NCBI GenBank assembly: GCA_900550935.1
Contig: URUD01000001.1
Location: 62,001 to 126,000 of the forward strand
DNA from: an uncultured Roseburia sp.
GTDB lineage: Bacteria; Bacillota; Clostridia; Lachnospirales; Lachnospiraceae
Reading direction: 5' to 3'
Length of the DNA stretch: 64,000 bases
Below, piece by piece: positions 1 through 10,279 of this stretch. The position numbers and the translations under genes were made by a program. A model generated the notes under the pieces. That model was not told the DNA's origin and ran no database searches. It saw only the letters and a program-made list of their open reading frames with translations. Each line of letters opens with the position of its first letter. Within the stretch, counting starts at the first letter, position 1.

Positions 1-1
1 A

Positions 2-667
2 GCAGTGATCACAAATGTTACAATTCAGAAGTCCACACTTCTTTATGAGATCCCATTTATGATTTTTATTACGATCATATTGATCGTATTTGGAGTTACA
101 GGATCCAAAATTTCATTTTGGGAAGGGGTGGCTTTCTGGATCCTTTTCCTTATATATCTTGCATACCTTTTTATAATGGCAAAAAATGGGAAAAATGAAG
201 AAGATGAAACGAAGGATATACCAATCTGGAAATGTGTTCTGATGATTGTGATTGGAGGTGTCCTGGTTGTGAAGGGGAGCGATTTTGCAGTGGATGGTGC
301 ATCTGAGATTGCCCGTTATTTTGGTTTGAGTGAGAGATTTATAGGACTTACTATCGTAGCGCTTGGGACATCCCTTCCAGAACTGGTAACTTCCGTAACA
401 GCTGCAAAGCGTGGAAATGCAGGAATTGCAATTGGTAATATTGTGGGCAGTAATATTTTTAACATTCTTTTTGTGATCGGAACTACGGCTCTCATTTGCG
501 ATGTGCCATTCGAAAGCAAATTCATTGTTGATACAATCATTGCGGTTGTAGCTGGACTGGTTTTATGGTGTGGTACATTCAGGTATAAAGAATTAAGAAA
601 ACCATGTGGTCTTGTTATGTTGTCAGGATATGCAGTATATTTTATATATCTGTGTGTGGCTTTTTAA
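2..667 (+). CDS. Calcium/sodium antiporter, C-terminal part (cut by window edge)
   Basis: Membrane cation exchanger of the CaCA family (YrbG-like), which swaps Na+ or H+ for Ca2+ across the cytoplasmic membrane. The visible part holds several hydrophobic helices, an acidic cytoplasmic loop (KNEEDETKD) and the second alpha repeat, with ALGTSLPELVTSVTAA followed by GNIVGSNIFN, the ion-binding signature of the family. About 220 residues are visible against roughly 320 for full-length members, and the frame is open to the left edge, so the first third lies outside the window. A GTG at position 5 opens the visible reading frame but is unlikely to be the real start. Confidence 0.85.
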   Translation, partial: AVITNVTIQKSTLLYEIPFMIFITIILIVFGVTGSKISFWEGVAFWILFLIYLAYLFIMAKNGKNEEDETKDIPIWKCVLMIVIGGVLVVKGSDFAVDGASEIARYFGLSERFIGLTIVALGTSLPELVTSVTAAKRGNAGIAIGNIVGSNIFNILFVIGTTALICDVPFESKFIVDTIIAVVAGLVLWCGTFRYKELRKPCGLVMLSGYAVYFIYLCVAF

Positions 668-762
668 CAGGCTGCTGATTGTCTGTAAATGAAATCATGA
701 GATACAGGACAGATGGCAATATAGTATTCTGTTCTGTGATTTAGGAGCATTCTGTTTGAAAA

Positions 763-1599
763 ATGAAGAATAAAAAACAAATCGTATTAGTGTATTTTGC
801 ATTTTTGTTATTTTTCTGTACTGCCATGGGGGCACATGCCACTGAGGCGAAAACAAAAAAAGTTAAAAAAGAATATGGTGTATTTCTGGGTGCAGATCCT
901 TCCCAGATAAAGAAAATGTATGGATATCAGCTTGTCGTTATTGATGCACAGTATTTTTCAAAAAAAGAGATACAGGCGTTACAGAAAAAAGGAACCAAAG
1001 TGTATACTTATCTGAACGTCGGCTCACTGGAAAATTTTCGCAAATATGATAAGGACTATGAACATCTGGCAATCGGAGACTATAAGAACTGGGAAGAGGA
1101 AAAGTGGGTGGATGTGTCAAGTCCTGACTGGCAGAAATGGATCAAAAAATTATCAAAGAGTTTTTATAAAAAAGGCGTGGATGGCTTTTTTATTGATAAT
1201 TGCGATGTCTATGACTATGCGAAGACGAAAAAAACATTCCGTGGACTGACGAAGATCCTGAAAGACATTAAGAAGCTCGGAAAAGGTGTTATGATAAACG
1301 GTGGGGATGTTTATGTTACAACATATATGGATACCTATGGTTCCGCAAAGGACATTATGACAGCTGTGAATCAGGAAACGGTGTGGAGCAGTATTAATTT
1401 CGAGACAGGGACATTTGGAAAACAGCCGAAAAAAGTTCGAAATTATTTTATCAAGTATCTAAAATGTTGTAAGAAAGATGGAATGGATGTATATTTACTG
1501 GAATACACAGAGGATCACAAGCTTATAAAACAGATAAAACGATTCTGTAAGGAGAAAAAATACCACTGTTATATATCGGATACGATAGAACTTGACTAA
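763..1599 (+). CDS. Secreted GH114-like TIM-barrel protein
   Basis: Predicted exported protein of 278 residues with a signal peptide (lysines then a hydrophobic core, likely cleaved after about residue 26, AHA). The rest resembles the GH114/TM1410-type TIM barrel, a family that includes endo-alpha-1,4-polygalactosaminidases. Visible family marks are YLNVG at 83-87, the strand VDGFFIDNCDVY at 139-150 with an exposed Asp at 145, and MINGGD further on. The substrate cannot be told from sequence; an exopolysaccharide role is only inference from the family. The nearest Shine-Dalgarno (AGGAG at 743) is 15 bases from the ATG, so the start is less certain. It stands alone upstream of the clpB promoter. 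Confidence 0.7.
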   Translation: MKNKKQIVLVYFAFLLFFCTAMGAHATEAKTKKVKKEYGVFLGADPSQIKKMYGYQLVVIDAQYFSKKEIQALQKKGTKVYTYLNVGSLENFRKYDKDYEHLAIGDYKNWEEEKWVDVSSPDWQKWIKKLSKSFYKKGVDGFFIDNCDVYDYAKTKKTFRGLTKILKDIKKLGKGVMINGGDVYVTTYMDTYGSAKDIMTAVNQETVWSSINFETGTFGKQPKKVRNYFIKYLKCCKKDGMDVYLLEYTEDHKLIKQIKRFCKEKKYHCYISDTIELD

Positions 1600-1636
1600 G
1601 AATGAAAAGTTATGTTACAAAAAATATTCTGAAAAA

Positions 1637-1663
1637 TTAGCACTCACCTATTGACAGTGCTAA
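1637..1663. promoter_or_regulatory. CIRCE operator (HrcA binding site)
   Basis: Left arm TTAGCACTC, a 9-base spacer and right arm CAGTGCTAA match the CIRCE consensus TTAGCACTC-N9-GAGTGCTAA with one mismatch, the first base of the right arm. It overlaps the -35 box of the clpB promoter, so bound HrcA would block RNA polymerase. Confidence 0.9.
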
Positions 1664-1679
1664 CAACTCGTGCTATAAC
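1651..1679 (+). promoter_or_regulatory. Sigma-A promoter of clpB
   Basis: A perfect -35 TTGACA (1651-1656), a 17-base spacer and -10 TATAAC (1674-1679). The -35 box lies inside the CIRCE operator. Transcription would start near 1686, about 80 bases before the clpB start codon. Confidence 0.85.
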
Positions 1680-1766
1680 ATACTTGTAACAAAGAAACGA
1701 AGGAAAAAGACGTTCCAACCATAGATGGGTAGGAGGGTCTTTTTTATCATACAGGGAGGTGTGCAT

Positions 1767-4349
1767 ATGAACATTCAGAAATTTACACAGAAATCAGTGG
1801 AAGCCATTAATGATTCAGAAAAGCTAGCCTACGAATATGGAAATCAGGAAATAGAACAGGAGCATCTGCTTGTTGCCCTATTGCAGCAGGAGGATGGACT
1901 GATCTTGAAATTGATCGAGAAAATGGAGATCCAGAAAGAACATTTTCTTGAGAATGCAAAACGCCATCTGGCAGCGCGGGTCAAGGTGTCCGGAGGACAG
2001 GTCTATGTAGGAGCGGACCTCAATAAAGTATTGATCCATGCAGAGGATGAAGCAAAACAGATGGGAGACGAATATGTTTCCGTAGAGCATTTGTTCTTAT
2101 GTCTGTTAAAATATCCGAATAAGGCGATGAAAGAGATCTTCAAGGAGTATGGCATCACCAGAGAGCGGTTTTTACAGGCACTTTCCACCGTAAGAGGCAA
2201 TCAGAGAGTGACCTCGGATAACCCGGAGGCAACGTATGACACGCTGGAGAAATACGGCTATGATATGGTAGAGCGTGCAAAAGAGCAGAAACTCGACCCG
2301 GTCATCGGACGGGATGATGAGATCCGCAATGTGGTGCGTATCCTATCCAGAAAAACGAAAAACAATCCGGTGCTGATCGGAGAACCTGGTGTAGGTAAGA
2401 CTGCAGTCGTAGAGGGACTGGCACAGCGAATTGTAAAAGGAGATGTGCCGGAGGGCTTAAAAGATAAGAAGCTGTTTGCCCTTGATATGGGAGCACTGGT
2501 CGCCGGAGCCAAATACCGTGGCGAATTTGAAGAGCGGTTAAAAGCAGTGCTGGATGAGATCAAGAGTTCCGATGGACAGATCATTCTGTTTATCGATGAG
2601 CTGCATACGATCGTGGGAGCCGGAAAAACAGATGGAGCAATGGATGCCGGACAGCTGTTAAAACCAATGCTTGCGCGTGGGGAACTGCACTGTATCGGTG
2701 CAACGACACTGGATGAGTACAGAGAATACATCGAAAAAGATGCTGCACTGGAACGTCGTTTCCAGCCGGTTATGGTAGAGGAGCCGACCGTAGAAGATAC
2801 GATCTCCATTCTGCGAGGCTTAAAGGAACGTTACGAAGTGTTCCACGGAGTCAAGATCACAGACTCCGCACTGGTATCTGCAGCAGTTTTATCGAACCGT
2901 TATATTTCCGACCGTTTCCTGCCGGATAAAGCGATCGATCTGGTCGATGAGGCATGTGCCCTGATCAAGACAGAACTTGACTCCATGCCGACCGAACTCG
3001 ATGAACTGAACCGTCGTGTCATGCAGATGGAAATCGAGGAGACTGCATTAAAGAAAGAGACCGACCGGCTCAGCCAGGAACGTCTTGCAGATCTGCAGAA
3101 AGAGTTGGCGGAATTAAGAGATGAGTTCAACACCAAAAAGGCACAGTGGGAAAACGAAAAGAAATCCGTAGAAAAAGTGCAGAAACTCAGAGAAGAGATT
3201 GAAACCGTCAAAAATGACATCAAGAGTGCACAGCAGAGTTATGATCTGGAAAAGGCAGCAGAACTTCAGTATGGAAGACTGCCACAACTGGAAAAACAGT
3301 TAGAGATCGAAGAGGGCGAAGTAAAGAAACGCGATCTGTCACTGGTACATGAGAATGTAAGCGAGGAAGAGATCGCACGGATCATTTCCAGATGGACGGG
3401 CATACCGGTTGCCAAATTGACAGAGAGCGAGCGGAACAAGACCCTGCACCTGGATGAAGAACTTCACAAACGTGTCATCGGACAGGATGAGGGCGTAACG
3501 AAAGTGACAGAGGCGATCATAAGGTCCAAAGCAGGAATCAAAGACCCGACAAAGCCGATCGGTTCTTTCTTATTCTTAGGACCGACCGGTGTTGGTAAAA
3601 CCGAGCTTGCAAAGGCACTGGCGGCAAGCCTCTTTGATGATGAATCCAATATGGTGCGTCTTGATATGAGTGAATACATGGAGAAATATTCCGTGTCACG
3701 TCTGATCGGAGCGCCTCCAGGATATGTAGGATATGATGAAGGTGGTCAGCTGACTGAGGCAGTGCGTAGAAAACCGTACTCCGTTGTTCTTTTTGATGAA
3801 GTGGAAAAGGCACATCCGGATGTATTCAATGTGCTGTTACAGGTACTTGATGATGGACGGATCACAGACTCACAGGGAAGAACCGTGGACTTTAAAAATA
3901 CGATCATCATAATGACATCAAACCTTGGTTCCGCACATCTGTTAGAGGGTATTGACGACAATGGAGACATCAATCCGGCATGTGAAGAGGCAGTCATGGG
4001 AGAATTGAGAGGACATTTCCGTCCTGAATTTTTGAACAGACTGGATGAGATCATCATGTTTAAGCCGTTGACGAAAGATAACATCGGAAATATCATCCGC
4101 CTTCTCATAGAAGACTTAAACAAACGTCTTTCCGACCGTGAGATTACCGTGGAACTGACCGAAGCTGCAAAGCAGTTTATCGTAGACCACGGCTATGATC
4201 CGGTCTATGGTGCGAGACCACTGAAACGATTTTTACAGAAACATGTAGAAACGTTATCTGCAAAACTGATCCTTGCCGATGAGGTAAGAGAGGGCGATAC
4301 GATCTTAATTGATACCGAAGGCGACAAACTGACTGCCCGTGTAAAGTAA
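1767..4349 (+). CDS. clpB: ATP-dependent chaperone ClpB
   Basis: Hsp100 disaggregase that threads aggregated proteins through a hexamer and works with DnaK. Domains in order: the double Clp N-terminal repeat (about 1-145), NBD1 with Walker A GEPGVGKT (205-212) and Walker B FIDELH, the long middle coiled coil rich in Glu/Lys/Gln (about 400-525) that marks ClpB rather than ClpA or ClpX, and NBD2 with Walker A GPTGVGKT (605-612), then the C-terminal domain. The start was set at 1767 because GGGAGG lies 7 bases upstream; a longer frame opens at 1725 but adds 14 residues foreign to the family. The result, 860 residues, is a normal length. The CIRCE operator implies heat-shock control by HrcA. Confidence 0.97.
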   Translation: MNIQKFTQKSVEAINDSEKLAYEYGNQEIEQEHLLVALLQQEDGLILKLIEKMEIQKEHFLENAKRHLAARVKVSGGQVYVGADLNKVLIHAEDEAKQMGDEYVSVEHLFLCLLKYPNKAMKEIFKEYGITRERFLQALSTVRGNQRVTSDNPEATYDTLEKYGYDMVERAKEQKLDPVIGRDDEIRNVVRILSRKTKNNPVLIGEPGVGKTAVVEGLAQRIVKGDVPEGLKDKKLFALDMGALVAGAKYRGEFEERLKAVLDEIKSSDGQIILFIDELHTIVGAGKTDGAMDAGQLLKPMLARGELHCIGATTLDEYREYIEKDAALERRFQPVMVEEPTVEDTISILRGLKERYEVFHGVKITDSALVSAAVLSNRYISDRFLPDKAIDLVDEACALIKTELDSMPTELDELNRRVMQMEIEETALKKETDRLSQERLADLQKELAELRDEFNTKKAQWENEKKSVEKVQKLREEIETVKNDIKSAQQSYDLEKAAELQYGRLPQLEKQLEIEEGEVKKRDLSLVHENVSEEEIARIISRWTGIPVAKLTESERNKTLHLDEELHKRVIGQDEGVTKVTEAIIRSKAGIKDPTKPIGSFLFLGPTGVGKTELAKALAASLFDDESNMVRLDMSEYMEKYSVSRLIGAPPGYVGYDEGGQLTEAVRRKPYSVVLFDEVEKAHPDVFNVLLQVLDDGRITDSQGRTVDFKNTIIIMTSNLGSAHLLEGIDDNGDINPACEEAVMGELRGHFRPEFLNRLDEIIMFKPLTKDNIGNIIRLLIEDLNKRLSDREITVELTEAAKQFIVDHGYDPVYGARPLKRFLQKHVETLSAKLILADEVREGDTILIDTEGDKLTARVK

Positions 4350-4353
4350 TGTG

Positions 4354-5676
4354 TCACCGGGAACGCATGGATCTTACAAGCAGAGGCACTTCCACGAGAA
4401 GCATGGCAATCCAGCCGGCGAGGTAGGAATAAGGGAGTGCCTCGATCCCCAAGTGCAGCGTAAATACAAGTGGCACAGCACAGATGACACGGACAGCCAT
4501 ATTGACAAAGCTGCTGAGCAGCGTGATCTTGAGGTCACCGATCCCACGGAAATAACCCTGGATGCTATTGGTAAGGGCTGGCAGCAGATACATGACAGAG
4601 ATCAGATGGAGATAGGTCACACCGTGTGAAATAACTTCTTCATCTTTAATAAATAAAAGCATCAGCGGTCTTGCAAAGACAAAGCAGATGATCAAAATAA
4701 AACAACCATAAATCAGTTCTAATAGTACGCCGCAGCGAAAGCCTTCTTTCATGCGGCGTATTTTTCCGGCTCCTTTATTCTGAGCCATCAAAGATGTCAT
4801 GGCATGGGCAATGTTCTGCTCCGGCGTGTAGGCAAAGTCATCGATCCGGTTGACGATGGCAAAAGCGGCAGAGACAGAGACACCCATGGTATTGACGATT
4901 GCCTGGATTCCAAGTTTTCCAAGAGAAACCGTCGCCTGTTGCATGGCAGAGGTAAAGCCATAAGCAACCGTGCGGAGTAAAAGCGCGTGGTCAAACACGA
5001 GCCATTTTTTCCCAAGACATAAAAGCGGTACCTTTTTTTGAATATACACGATGCAGAACAGGCAGCAGAGGGCTTCACTGATGACAGTTGAGATACCACA
5101 GCCGTTGCATCCTGCCTTTAAGACGACAACAAAAAACAGATCTCCTAAGATATTTAAGATGGCACTTACCATCAGAAAATACAAAGGGGAACTGCTGTCA
5201 CCCAGAGCACGCAGGGTGGCAGAGAAAAAGTTATATAAAAAAGTAAAGACGAGTCCGGTAAAAATAATGTGCAGGTATTCTCCTGTCATGGTAAGGATCG
5301 AGGCATCCACCTGCATCAGTTTCAGGATCGGAGTCGAAAAAATAATGCAGATCGTACTTAAAATAAGAGAAAATACAACACCGGAGAGCATCGTCGTGCT
5401 GATCTGCCGGTGCAGGGTATCATAATCTTTGGCACCATACTGGATGCCCATTAAAACACCTGCGCCCATACACAGACCATTTAAAAATAGGATCATTAAT
5501 GTTGTAATGGGATTGCAGATGCCGACTGCTGCAAGAGCCTCTTTTCCGACAAAATGTCCGACAATGATACTGTCTGCGGCATTGTAGGTAAGCTGGAACA
5601 GATTGCCCAGCACCAGAGGAATCGTAAATTTTATCAGGATCGGCAGGATCTTTCCTGTTGTAAGGTCTTTTGTCAT
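4354..5676 (-). CDS. MATE family efflux transporter
   Basis: Twelve-helix multidrug and toxin extrusion protein, 440 residues, that exports organic cations or drugs using an ion gradient. The N-terminal repeat shows the family pattern: PLVLGNLFQLTYNAADSIIV, then VGKEALAAVG and a second set of helices from about residue 235. Its ATG overlaps the stop of the patatin gene (ATGA at 5673-5676), with GGAG-type pairing sites just upstream, so the two are translationally coupled. It converges on clpB with only 4 bases between stop codons and no obvious terminator between them. Substrate unknown. Confidence 0.9.
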   Translation of the reverse strand: MTKDLTTGKILPILIKFTIPLVLGNLFQLTYNAADSIIVGHFVGKEALAAVGICNPITTLMILFLNGLCMGAGVLMGIQYGAKDYDTLHRQISTTMLSGVVFSLILSTICIIFSTPILKLMQVDASILTMTGEYLHIIFTGLVFTFLYNFFSATLRALGDSSSPLYFLMVSAILNILGDLFFVVVLKAGCNGCGISTVISEALCCLFCIVYIQKKVPLLCLGKKWLVFDHALLLRTVAYGFTSAMQQATVSLGKLGIQAIVNTMGVSVSAAFAIVNRIDDFAYTPEQNIAHAMTSLMAQNKGAGKIRRMKEGFRCGVLLELIYGCFILIICFVFARPLMLLFIKDEEVISHGVTYLHLISVMYLLPALTNSIQGYFRGIGDLKITLLSSFVNMAVRVICAVPLVFTLHLGIEALPYSYLAGWIAMLLVEVPLLVRSMRSR

Positions 5677-6554
5677 AATGTCTCCTTCTTATCCTCCGTG
5701 GAAAGAAACTGCTTAAGTGCCGCAGAGCGCGCGTTATAATCGGCAACGCCCAGATCGTAAAGTTCCTGCTCGAGTGCGGCATCTTTGGAAAAGGTGCTTA
5801 AAGGGACATGACGGCTTGGCGCGAAGATGAAAGCAGTTCCTTCTTTTTCAAGTTGATTTGCCAGATCGATCGAATGCTGGTAATTGATATGGCGGTGGTC
5901 GATGCTGTCAATTGTGTTTGGATATTTGCGGAGCATACGTTTATAGATAGGGCGGTGTGCCTCCGGCTGTTTCACAAAATCACGCGGATTAGAGAGAATG
6001 ACTACCAGCTTTTTGCAGCCATGCGAAAGGGCATGGGAAACCGGGATGGAATCAGCAACGCCGCCGTCGTAGTAAAAATGTCCGTCAATCTCGACCGGAC
6101 GGCAGAAACCGGGAAGCGCGCAGGTCGCCATGACCGTGCGGTAATCATCCCGGATGATATCATATTTGGTAAAATAGATGGCACACCCGGTCTTTGCATC
6201 GGTTGCAGGCATATAAAATTCCGAAGGGTTGCGCATGATCGCAGGATAATCGATCGGGTCGGCACCATCGGAATTGGTAAGCGTGCCGTAAATATATTGC
6301 AGTCCGAAAAGATTTCCGGTGTGGATCAGGCTGTGAATACTAAGATAACGTGGGTCATCCAGATGTTTTGTATAAAAACGAAGATTACGTCCGCGCTGTC
6401 CGGCGAGATAGGACAGGGTATTTGCCGCTCCGGCAGAAACCCCGATGCAGTAATCAAAATTAATATGGTCATCTAAAAAACGGTCCAGGATACCGGCACT
6501 GTAGGCACATTTCATGCCGCCGCCCTCGACAACCAATCCGTTTTTTTCTATCAT
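5673..6554 (-). CDS. Patatin-like phospholipase (RssA/YjjU type)
   Basis: Predicted cytoplasmic serine lipid acyl hydrolase. It has the Gly-rich oxyanion motif VVEGGGMKCAYSAG near the N terminus, the nucleophile elbow GVSAG, and DGGV, which supplies the catalytic Asp of the Ser-Asp dyad. The start at 6554 (protein MIEKNGL...) was preferred over an in-frame ATG 36 bases upstream, since a TATAAT box on this strand around 6573-6578 would put the longer start outside the transcript. About 293 residues, usual for bacterial single-domain patatins. The coupled MATE gene follows. The natural substrate is unknown. Confidence 0.88.
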   Translation of the reverse strand: MIEKNGLVVEGGGMKCAYSAGILDRFLDDHINFDYCIGVSAGAANTLSYLAGQRGRNLRFYTKHLDDPRYLSIHSLIHTGNLFGLQYIYGTLTNSDGADPIDYPAIMRNPSEFYMPATDAKTGCAIYFTKYDIIRDDYRTVMATCALPGFCRPVEIDGHFYYDGGVADSIPVSHALSHGCKKLVVILSNPRDFVKQPEAHRPIYKRMLRKYPNTIDSIDHRHINYQHSIDLANQLEKEGTAFIFAPSRHVPLSTFSKDAALEQELYDLGVADYNARSAALKQFLSTEDKKETL

Positions 6555-6638
6555 GTTAAAACCAAACCTTTCTATTATATAAAGAAACAAAATTGCAACA
6601 GTATGTTAGCACAAATAAAATCAGGAATCAAATGCCGC

Positions 6639-6668
6639 TTTACCGGTTTGTGCAGTTCATGCTATAAT
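6639..6668 (+). promoter_or_regulatory. Putative dnaE promoter
   Basis: TATAAT at 6663-6668, with TTTACC 18 bases upstream as a weak -35 box. It lies 33 bases before the dnaE start codon in the divergent region shared with the patatin gene. Confidence 0.5.
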
Positions 6669-6701
6669 GAGGGTTAGCAAAATGGAAACAGGGAGATTTC
6701 A

Positions 6702-9700
6702 ATGTCATTTACACATTTACACGTCCATACAGAATACAGTCTGTTAGACGGTTCGAATAAGATAAAAGAATATGTAGCACGGGTAAAAGAACTTGGCATG
6801 ACGGCGGCTGCGATCACAGACCATGGTGTCATGTATGGTGTGATCGACTTTTACAAGGCGGCAAAGGCGGCCGGCATCCACCCGGTGCTGGGATGTGAGG
6901 TCTATGTGGCACCTGGCTCCCGGTTTGACAGAGAAATGTCTCATGGGGATGACCGGTACTATCATCTGGTGCTTCTGGCAGAAAATAACCAGGGGTATCA
7001 GAACCTGATGAAAGTTGTTTCCAAAGGATTTGTAGAAGGATATTATTATAAACCGCGTGTGGATATGGAAGTGTTAGAGCAGTACCATGAGGGTCTGATC
7101 GCACTCAGTGCGTGTCTGGCAGGAGAGGTGCAGCGTTATCTGGTGCGTGGACTTTACGAGGAGGCAAAAGAGGTTGCCCTGCGCTATGAGAGAGTATTTG
7201 GCAGGGAAAATTTCTTTTTGGAGTTACAGGATCACGGCATCCCGGACCAGAAGACGGTCAATACCGGACTCATCCGGATGAGCAGGGAGACCGGGATCGA
7301 ACTGGTGGCAACAAATGACGTACATTATACCAATGCAGAGGATGCAGAACCGCACGATATTTTACTCTGTCTGCAGACCGGGAAAAAGTTATCGGATGAA
7401 AACCGCATGCGTTATGAGGGCGGACAGTACTATGTGAAATCCGAAGCGGAAATGAGGGCATTGTTCCCATATGCGGCGCAGGCGATCGATAACACGCAAA
7501 AGATCGCAGACCGCTGTCAGGTCGAGATTGAATTTGGTGTAACAAAACTGCCACATTTTGACGTGCCGGAGGGCTACGATTCCTGGACTTATTTAAACAA
7601 GCTCTGCCATGAGGGACTGATCGAGCGTTACCCGGCCAATCATCAGGAGATCCTGCCACAGCTTGACTATGAGCTTTCAGTTATTCAGAAGATGGGCTAT
7701 GTGGATTACTTTCTGATCGTGTGGGATTTCATCAATTTTGCAAGGACACACGGGATCCCGGTCGGACCGGGACGAGGCAGTGCGGCGGGAAGTCTTGTTT
7801 CCTATACGACCGGTATCACCAATATTGACCCGATCCGTTACAGCCTGCTGTTTGAGCGTTTTTTAAATCCGGAGCGTGTTACCATGCCGGATATCGATAT
7901 CGATTTCTGCTATGAGAGACGTGGGGAGGTCATCGATTATGTTGTGGGAAAATATGGCAAGGACTGTGTGACCCAGATCGTGACATTCGGTACCTTAGCA
8001 GCGCGGGGGGTGATCCGGGATGTCGGGCGGGTAATGGATCTGCCGTACAGCCTCTGTGATACGATCGCAAAAAACATTCCGAACGAATTAAATATCACGA
8101 TCGATAAGGCATTGCAGATGAACCCGGAACTGCGCAGCATGTACGAGTCGGACGAGACGATCCATACCCTGATCGATATGTCAAAACGGTTAGAGGGCTT
8201 GCCACGCCATACCTCAATGCACGCAGCCGGTGTCGTAATTTCACAGAAGGCAATGGATGAATATGTGCCGCTGTCGCGCGGTTCAGACGGAACGATCACA
8301 ACGCAGTTTGTGATGACAACGATCGAGGAACTTGGTCTGTTAAAGATGGACTTTCTGGGACTTCGAACGCTGACCGTGATCAAGGATGCGACAGACCTGA
8401 TCGAGAAAAATTATGGTGTCCGCATTGATGTGGATCATATTGATTATATTGGAAACAAAGACAAAGATGCAATATTGATCGATTATGATGACAGGAAAGT
8501 ACTCGACTCCATCGGAACCGGAAAGTGTGAGGGTATCTTCCAGTTAGAAAGTGCGGGCATGAAAAACTTCATGAAGGAGTTAAAACCGCAGAACCTCGAG
8601 GATATCATTGCCGGTATCTCACTCTATCGTCCGGGTCCAATGGATTTTATCCCAAAATATATCAAGGGAAAAAATGAGCCGGAGAGCATTTCCTATGTCT
8701 GCCCGGAACTTGAGCCGATCCTTGAGCCGACCTATGGCTGTATCGTTTATCAGGAGCAGGTCATGCAGATCGTACAGAACTTAGCGGGCTATACGATGGG
8801 ACAGGCAGATAACATCCGGCGTGCGATGAGTAAGAAAAAGCAGTATGTCATCGATGCAGAGCGGCAGAACTTTGTTTATGGAAATGAGGAGCTTGGGATC
8901 AAAGGCTGTATCAACAATGGAATCAGTGAAAAAGCAGCAAATGAGATCTATGATTCGATGGTCGATTTTGCGAAATACGCATTTAACAAATCGCATGCGG
9001 CAGCTTATGCCGTGGTTGCCTACCAGACAGCATACTTAAAATATTATTATCCGGTAGAATTTATGGCGGCACTGATGACGTCAGTCCTGGATAATACGAG
9101 AAAGGTATCGGAGTATATTTACACCTGCCGTCAGATGGGCATCAAAGTACTGCCACCGGATATCAACGACGGAGAGGGTACTTTCAGTGCGACCAAAGAG
9201 GGCATCCGTTACGGCATGTATGCGATCAAAAATATCGGAAGACCGGTCATCAACCAGATCGTGGAGGAGCGGAAAGCAAATGGCAGATATACGACCCTGC
9301 AGAGCTTTTTAGAGCGCGTGGCAGGGCGCGAGGTCAATAAACGTGCAGTGGAAAACCTGATCAAATCCGGTGCCTGCGACGGGCTTGACGGCAACCGCCA
9401 GCAGATGATGGTGGTCTATTCGACTCTGATGGACCGGCTGAGCCAGGAAAAGAAAAATACGATGGCGGGTCAGATGTCGCTGTTTGATTTTGCATCCGCA
9501 GAGGAAAAATCATCCTATCAGGTACAGCTTCCGAAACTGGATGAGTACGAAAAGGAAGTCAAACTGGGTTTTGAAAAAGAAGTGCTCGGTATCTACGTTA
9601 GCGGTCATCCGCTTGAGGAATACGAAGAGAAGTGGAAACGCAATATCAGTGCGGTCACCACGGATTTCATACTGGATGAGGAAACTGGAGAGACCAAGGT

Positions 9701-10223
9701 AAAGGACAATCAGAAAGTAACCGTCGGTGGAATGATCACGGAGAAGACGATCAAGTACACCAAGAACAACAAGACGATGGCATTCTTAACGATCGAGGAT
9801 TTATTTGGAACGGTGGAAGTGATCGTATTTCCAAGGGATTATGAGAAATATCACACCTATCTGAATGAGGATGAAAAAGTATTTATAAGCGGTCATGTCA
9901 ATGTCGAGGAGGACAAGAACGGCAAACTGATCTGTGAGAGCATCGTTTCGTTTGATGATACAAAAAAGGAACTCTGGCTGCAATTTGCCACAAAACAGGA
10001 TTTTGCCGCAAAAGAGCAGACCCTGTATACGATGTTTCGGGAATCCGATGGAAATGATGAGATTGTCATCTACATTGCCTCCCCGCGAGCTATGAAAAAA
10101 TTAGGAAAAAATCACACAATTCGGGTAAATTCGGAGATTGTGAACAATTTAACTAACTTTTTGGGCGAAAATAATGTAAAAGTTGTGGAAAAGAATATTG
10201 AAAAGAACGTCCAAAGAGATTAA
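6702..10223 (+). CDS. dnaE: DNA polymerase III subunit alpha
   Basis: Replicative C-family polymerase of 1173 residues. It starts with the PHP domain (HLHVHTEYSLLDG at 5-17), followed by the palm with the catalytic PDIDIDFC (Asp at 397, 399, 401) and, later, LLKMDFLGL carrying the third catalytic Asp, the fingers, a helix-hairpin-helix region (RAVENLIKSGACD), and a C-terminal OB fold (VTVGGMITEKTIKYTKNNK). Order and length match DnaE1-type enzymes rather than PolC, as no 3'-5' exonuclease domain is inserted. GGGAG lies 8 bases before the ATG. In Firmicutes this enzyme acts with PolC, which is not in the window. pfkA follows 56 bases downstream on the same strand, as in many Firmicutes. Confidence 0.97.
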   Translation: MSFTHLHVHTEYSLLDGSNKIKEYVARVKELGMTAAAITDHGVMYGVIDFYKAAKAAGIHPVLGCEVYVAPGSRFDREMSHGDDRYYHLVLLAENNQGYQNLMKVVSKGFVEGYYYKPRVDMEVLEQYHEGLIALSACLAGEVQRYLVRGLYEEAKEVALRYERVFGRENFFLELQDHGIPDQKTVNTGLIRMSRETGIELVATNDVHYTNAEDAEPHDILLCLQTGKKLSDENRMRYEGGQYYVKSEAEMRALFPYAAQAIDNTQKIADRCQVEIEFGVTKLPHFDVPEGYDSWTYLNKLCHEGLIERYPANHQEILPQLDYELSVIQKMGYVDYFLIVWDFINFARTHGIPVGPGRGSAAGSLVSYTTGITNIDPIRYSLLFERFLNPERVTMPDIDIDFCYERRGEVIDYVVGKYGKDCVTQIVTFGTLAARGVIRDVGRVMDLPYSLCDTIAKNIPNELNITIDKALQMNPELRSMYESDETIHTLIDMSKRLEGLPRHTSMHAAGVVISQKAMDEYVPLSRGSDGTITTQFVMTTIEELGLLKMDFLGLRTLTVIKDATDLIEKNYGVRIDVDHIDYIGNKDKDAILIDYDDRKVLDSIGTGKCEGIFQLESAGMKNFMKELKPQNLEDIIAGISLYRPGPMDFIPKYIKGKNEPESISYVCPELEPILEPTYGCIVYQEQVMQIVQNLAGYTMGQADNIRRAMSKKKQYVIDAERQNFVYGNEELGIKGCINNGISEKAANEIYDSMVDFAKYAFNKSHAAAYAVVAYQTAYLKYYYPVEFMAALMTSVLDNTRKVSEYIYTCRQMGIKVLPPDINDGEGTFSATKEGIRYGMYAIKNIGRPVINQIVEERKANGRYTTLQSFLERVAGREVNKRAVENLIKSGACDGLDGNRQQMMVVYSTLMDRLSQEKKNTMAGQMSLFDFASAEEKSSYQVQLPKLDEYEKEVKLGFEKEVLGIYVSGHPLEEYEEKWKRNISAVTTDFILDEETGETKVKDNQKVTVGGMITEKTIKYTKNNKTMAFLTIEDLFGTVEVIVFPRDYEKYHTYLNEDEKVFISGHVNVEEDKNGKLICESIVSFDDTKKELWLQFATKQDFAAKEQTLYTMFRESDGNDEIVIYIASPRAMKKLGKNHTIRVNSEIVNNLTNFLGENNVKVVEKNIEKNVQRD

Positions 10224-10279
10224 AATAGTATAGATTAAAAAGATAAATGGGTATATTTTTTTAGGAGGAATGGAACGAT

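Noticed and set aside
1725..1766. ATG at 1725 as clpB start, adding 14 residues
   Set aside because: The extra residues are foreign to the family and the ribosome-binding site lies after them, directly before ATG 1767.
2258..2809. Open frame of 183 codons on the minus strand inside clpB
   Set aside because: Ser/Ala/Pro-rich translation in a shadow frame of a strongly conserved gene, without a ribosome-binding site.
5808..6476. Open frame of 222 codons opposite the patatin gene
   Set aside because: The minus-strand frame has the full patatin motif set; this frame has no start signal or recognisable domain.
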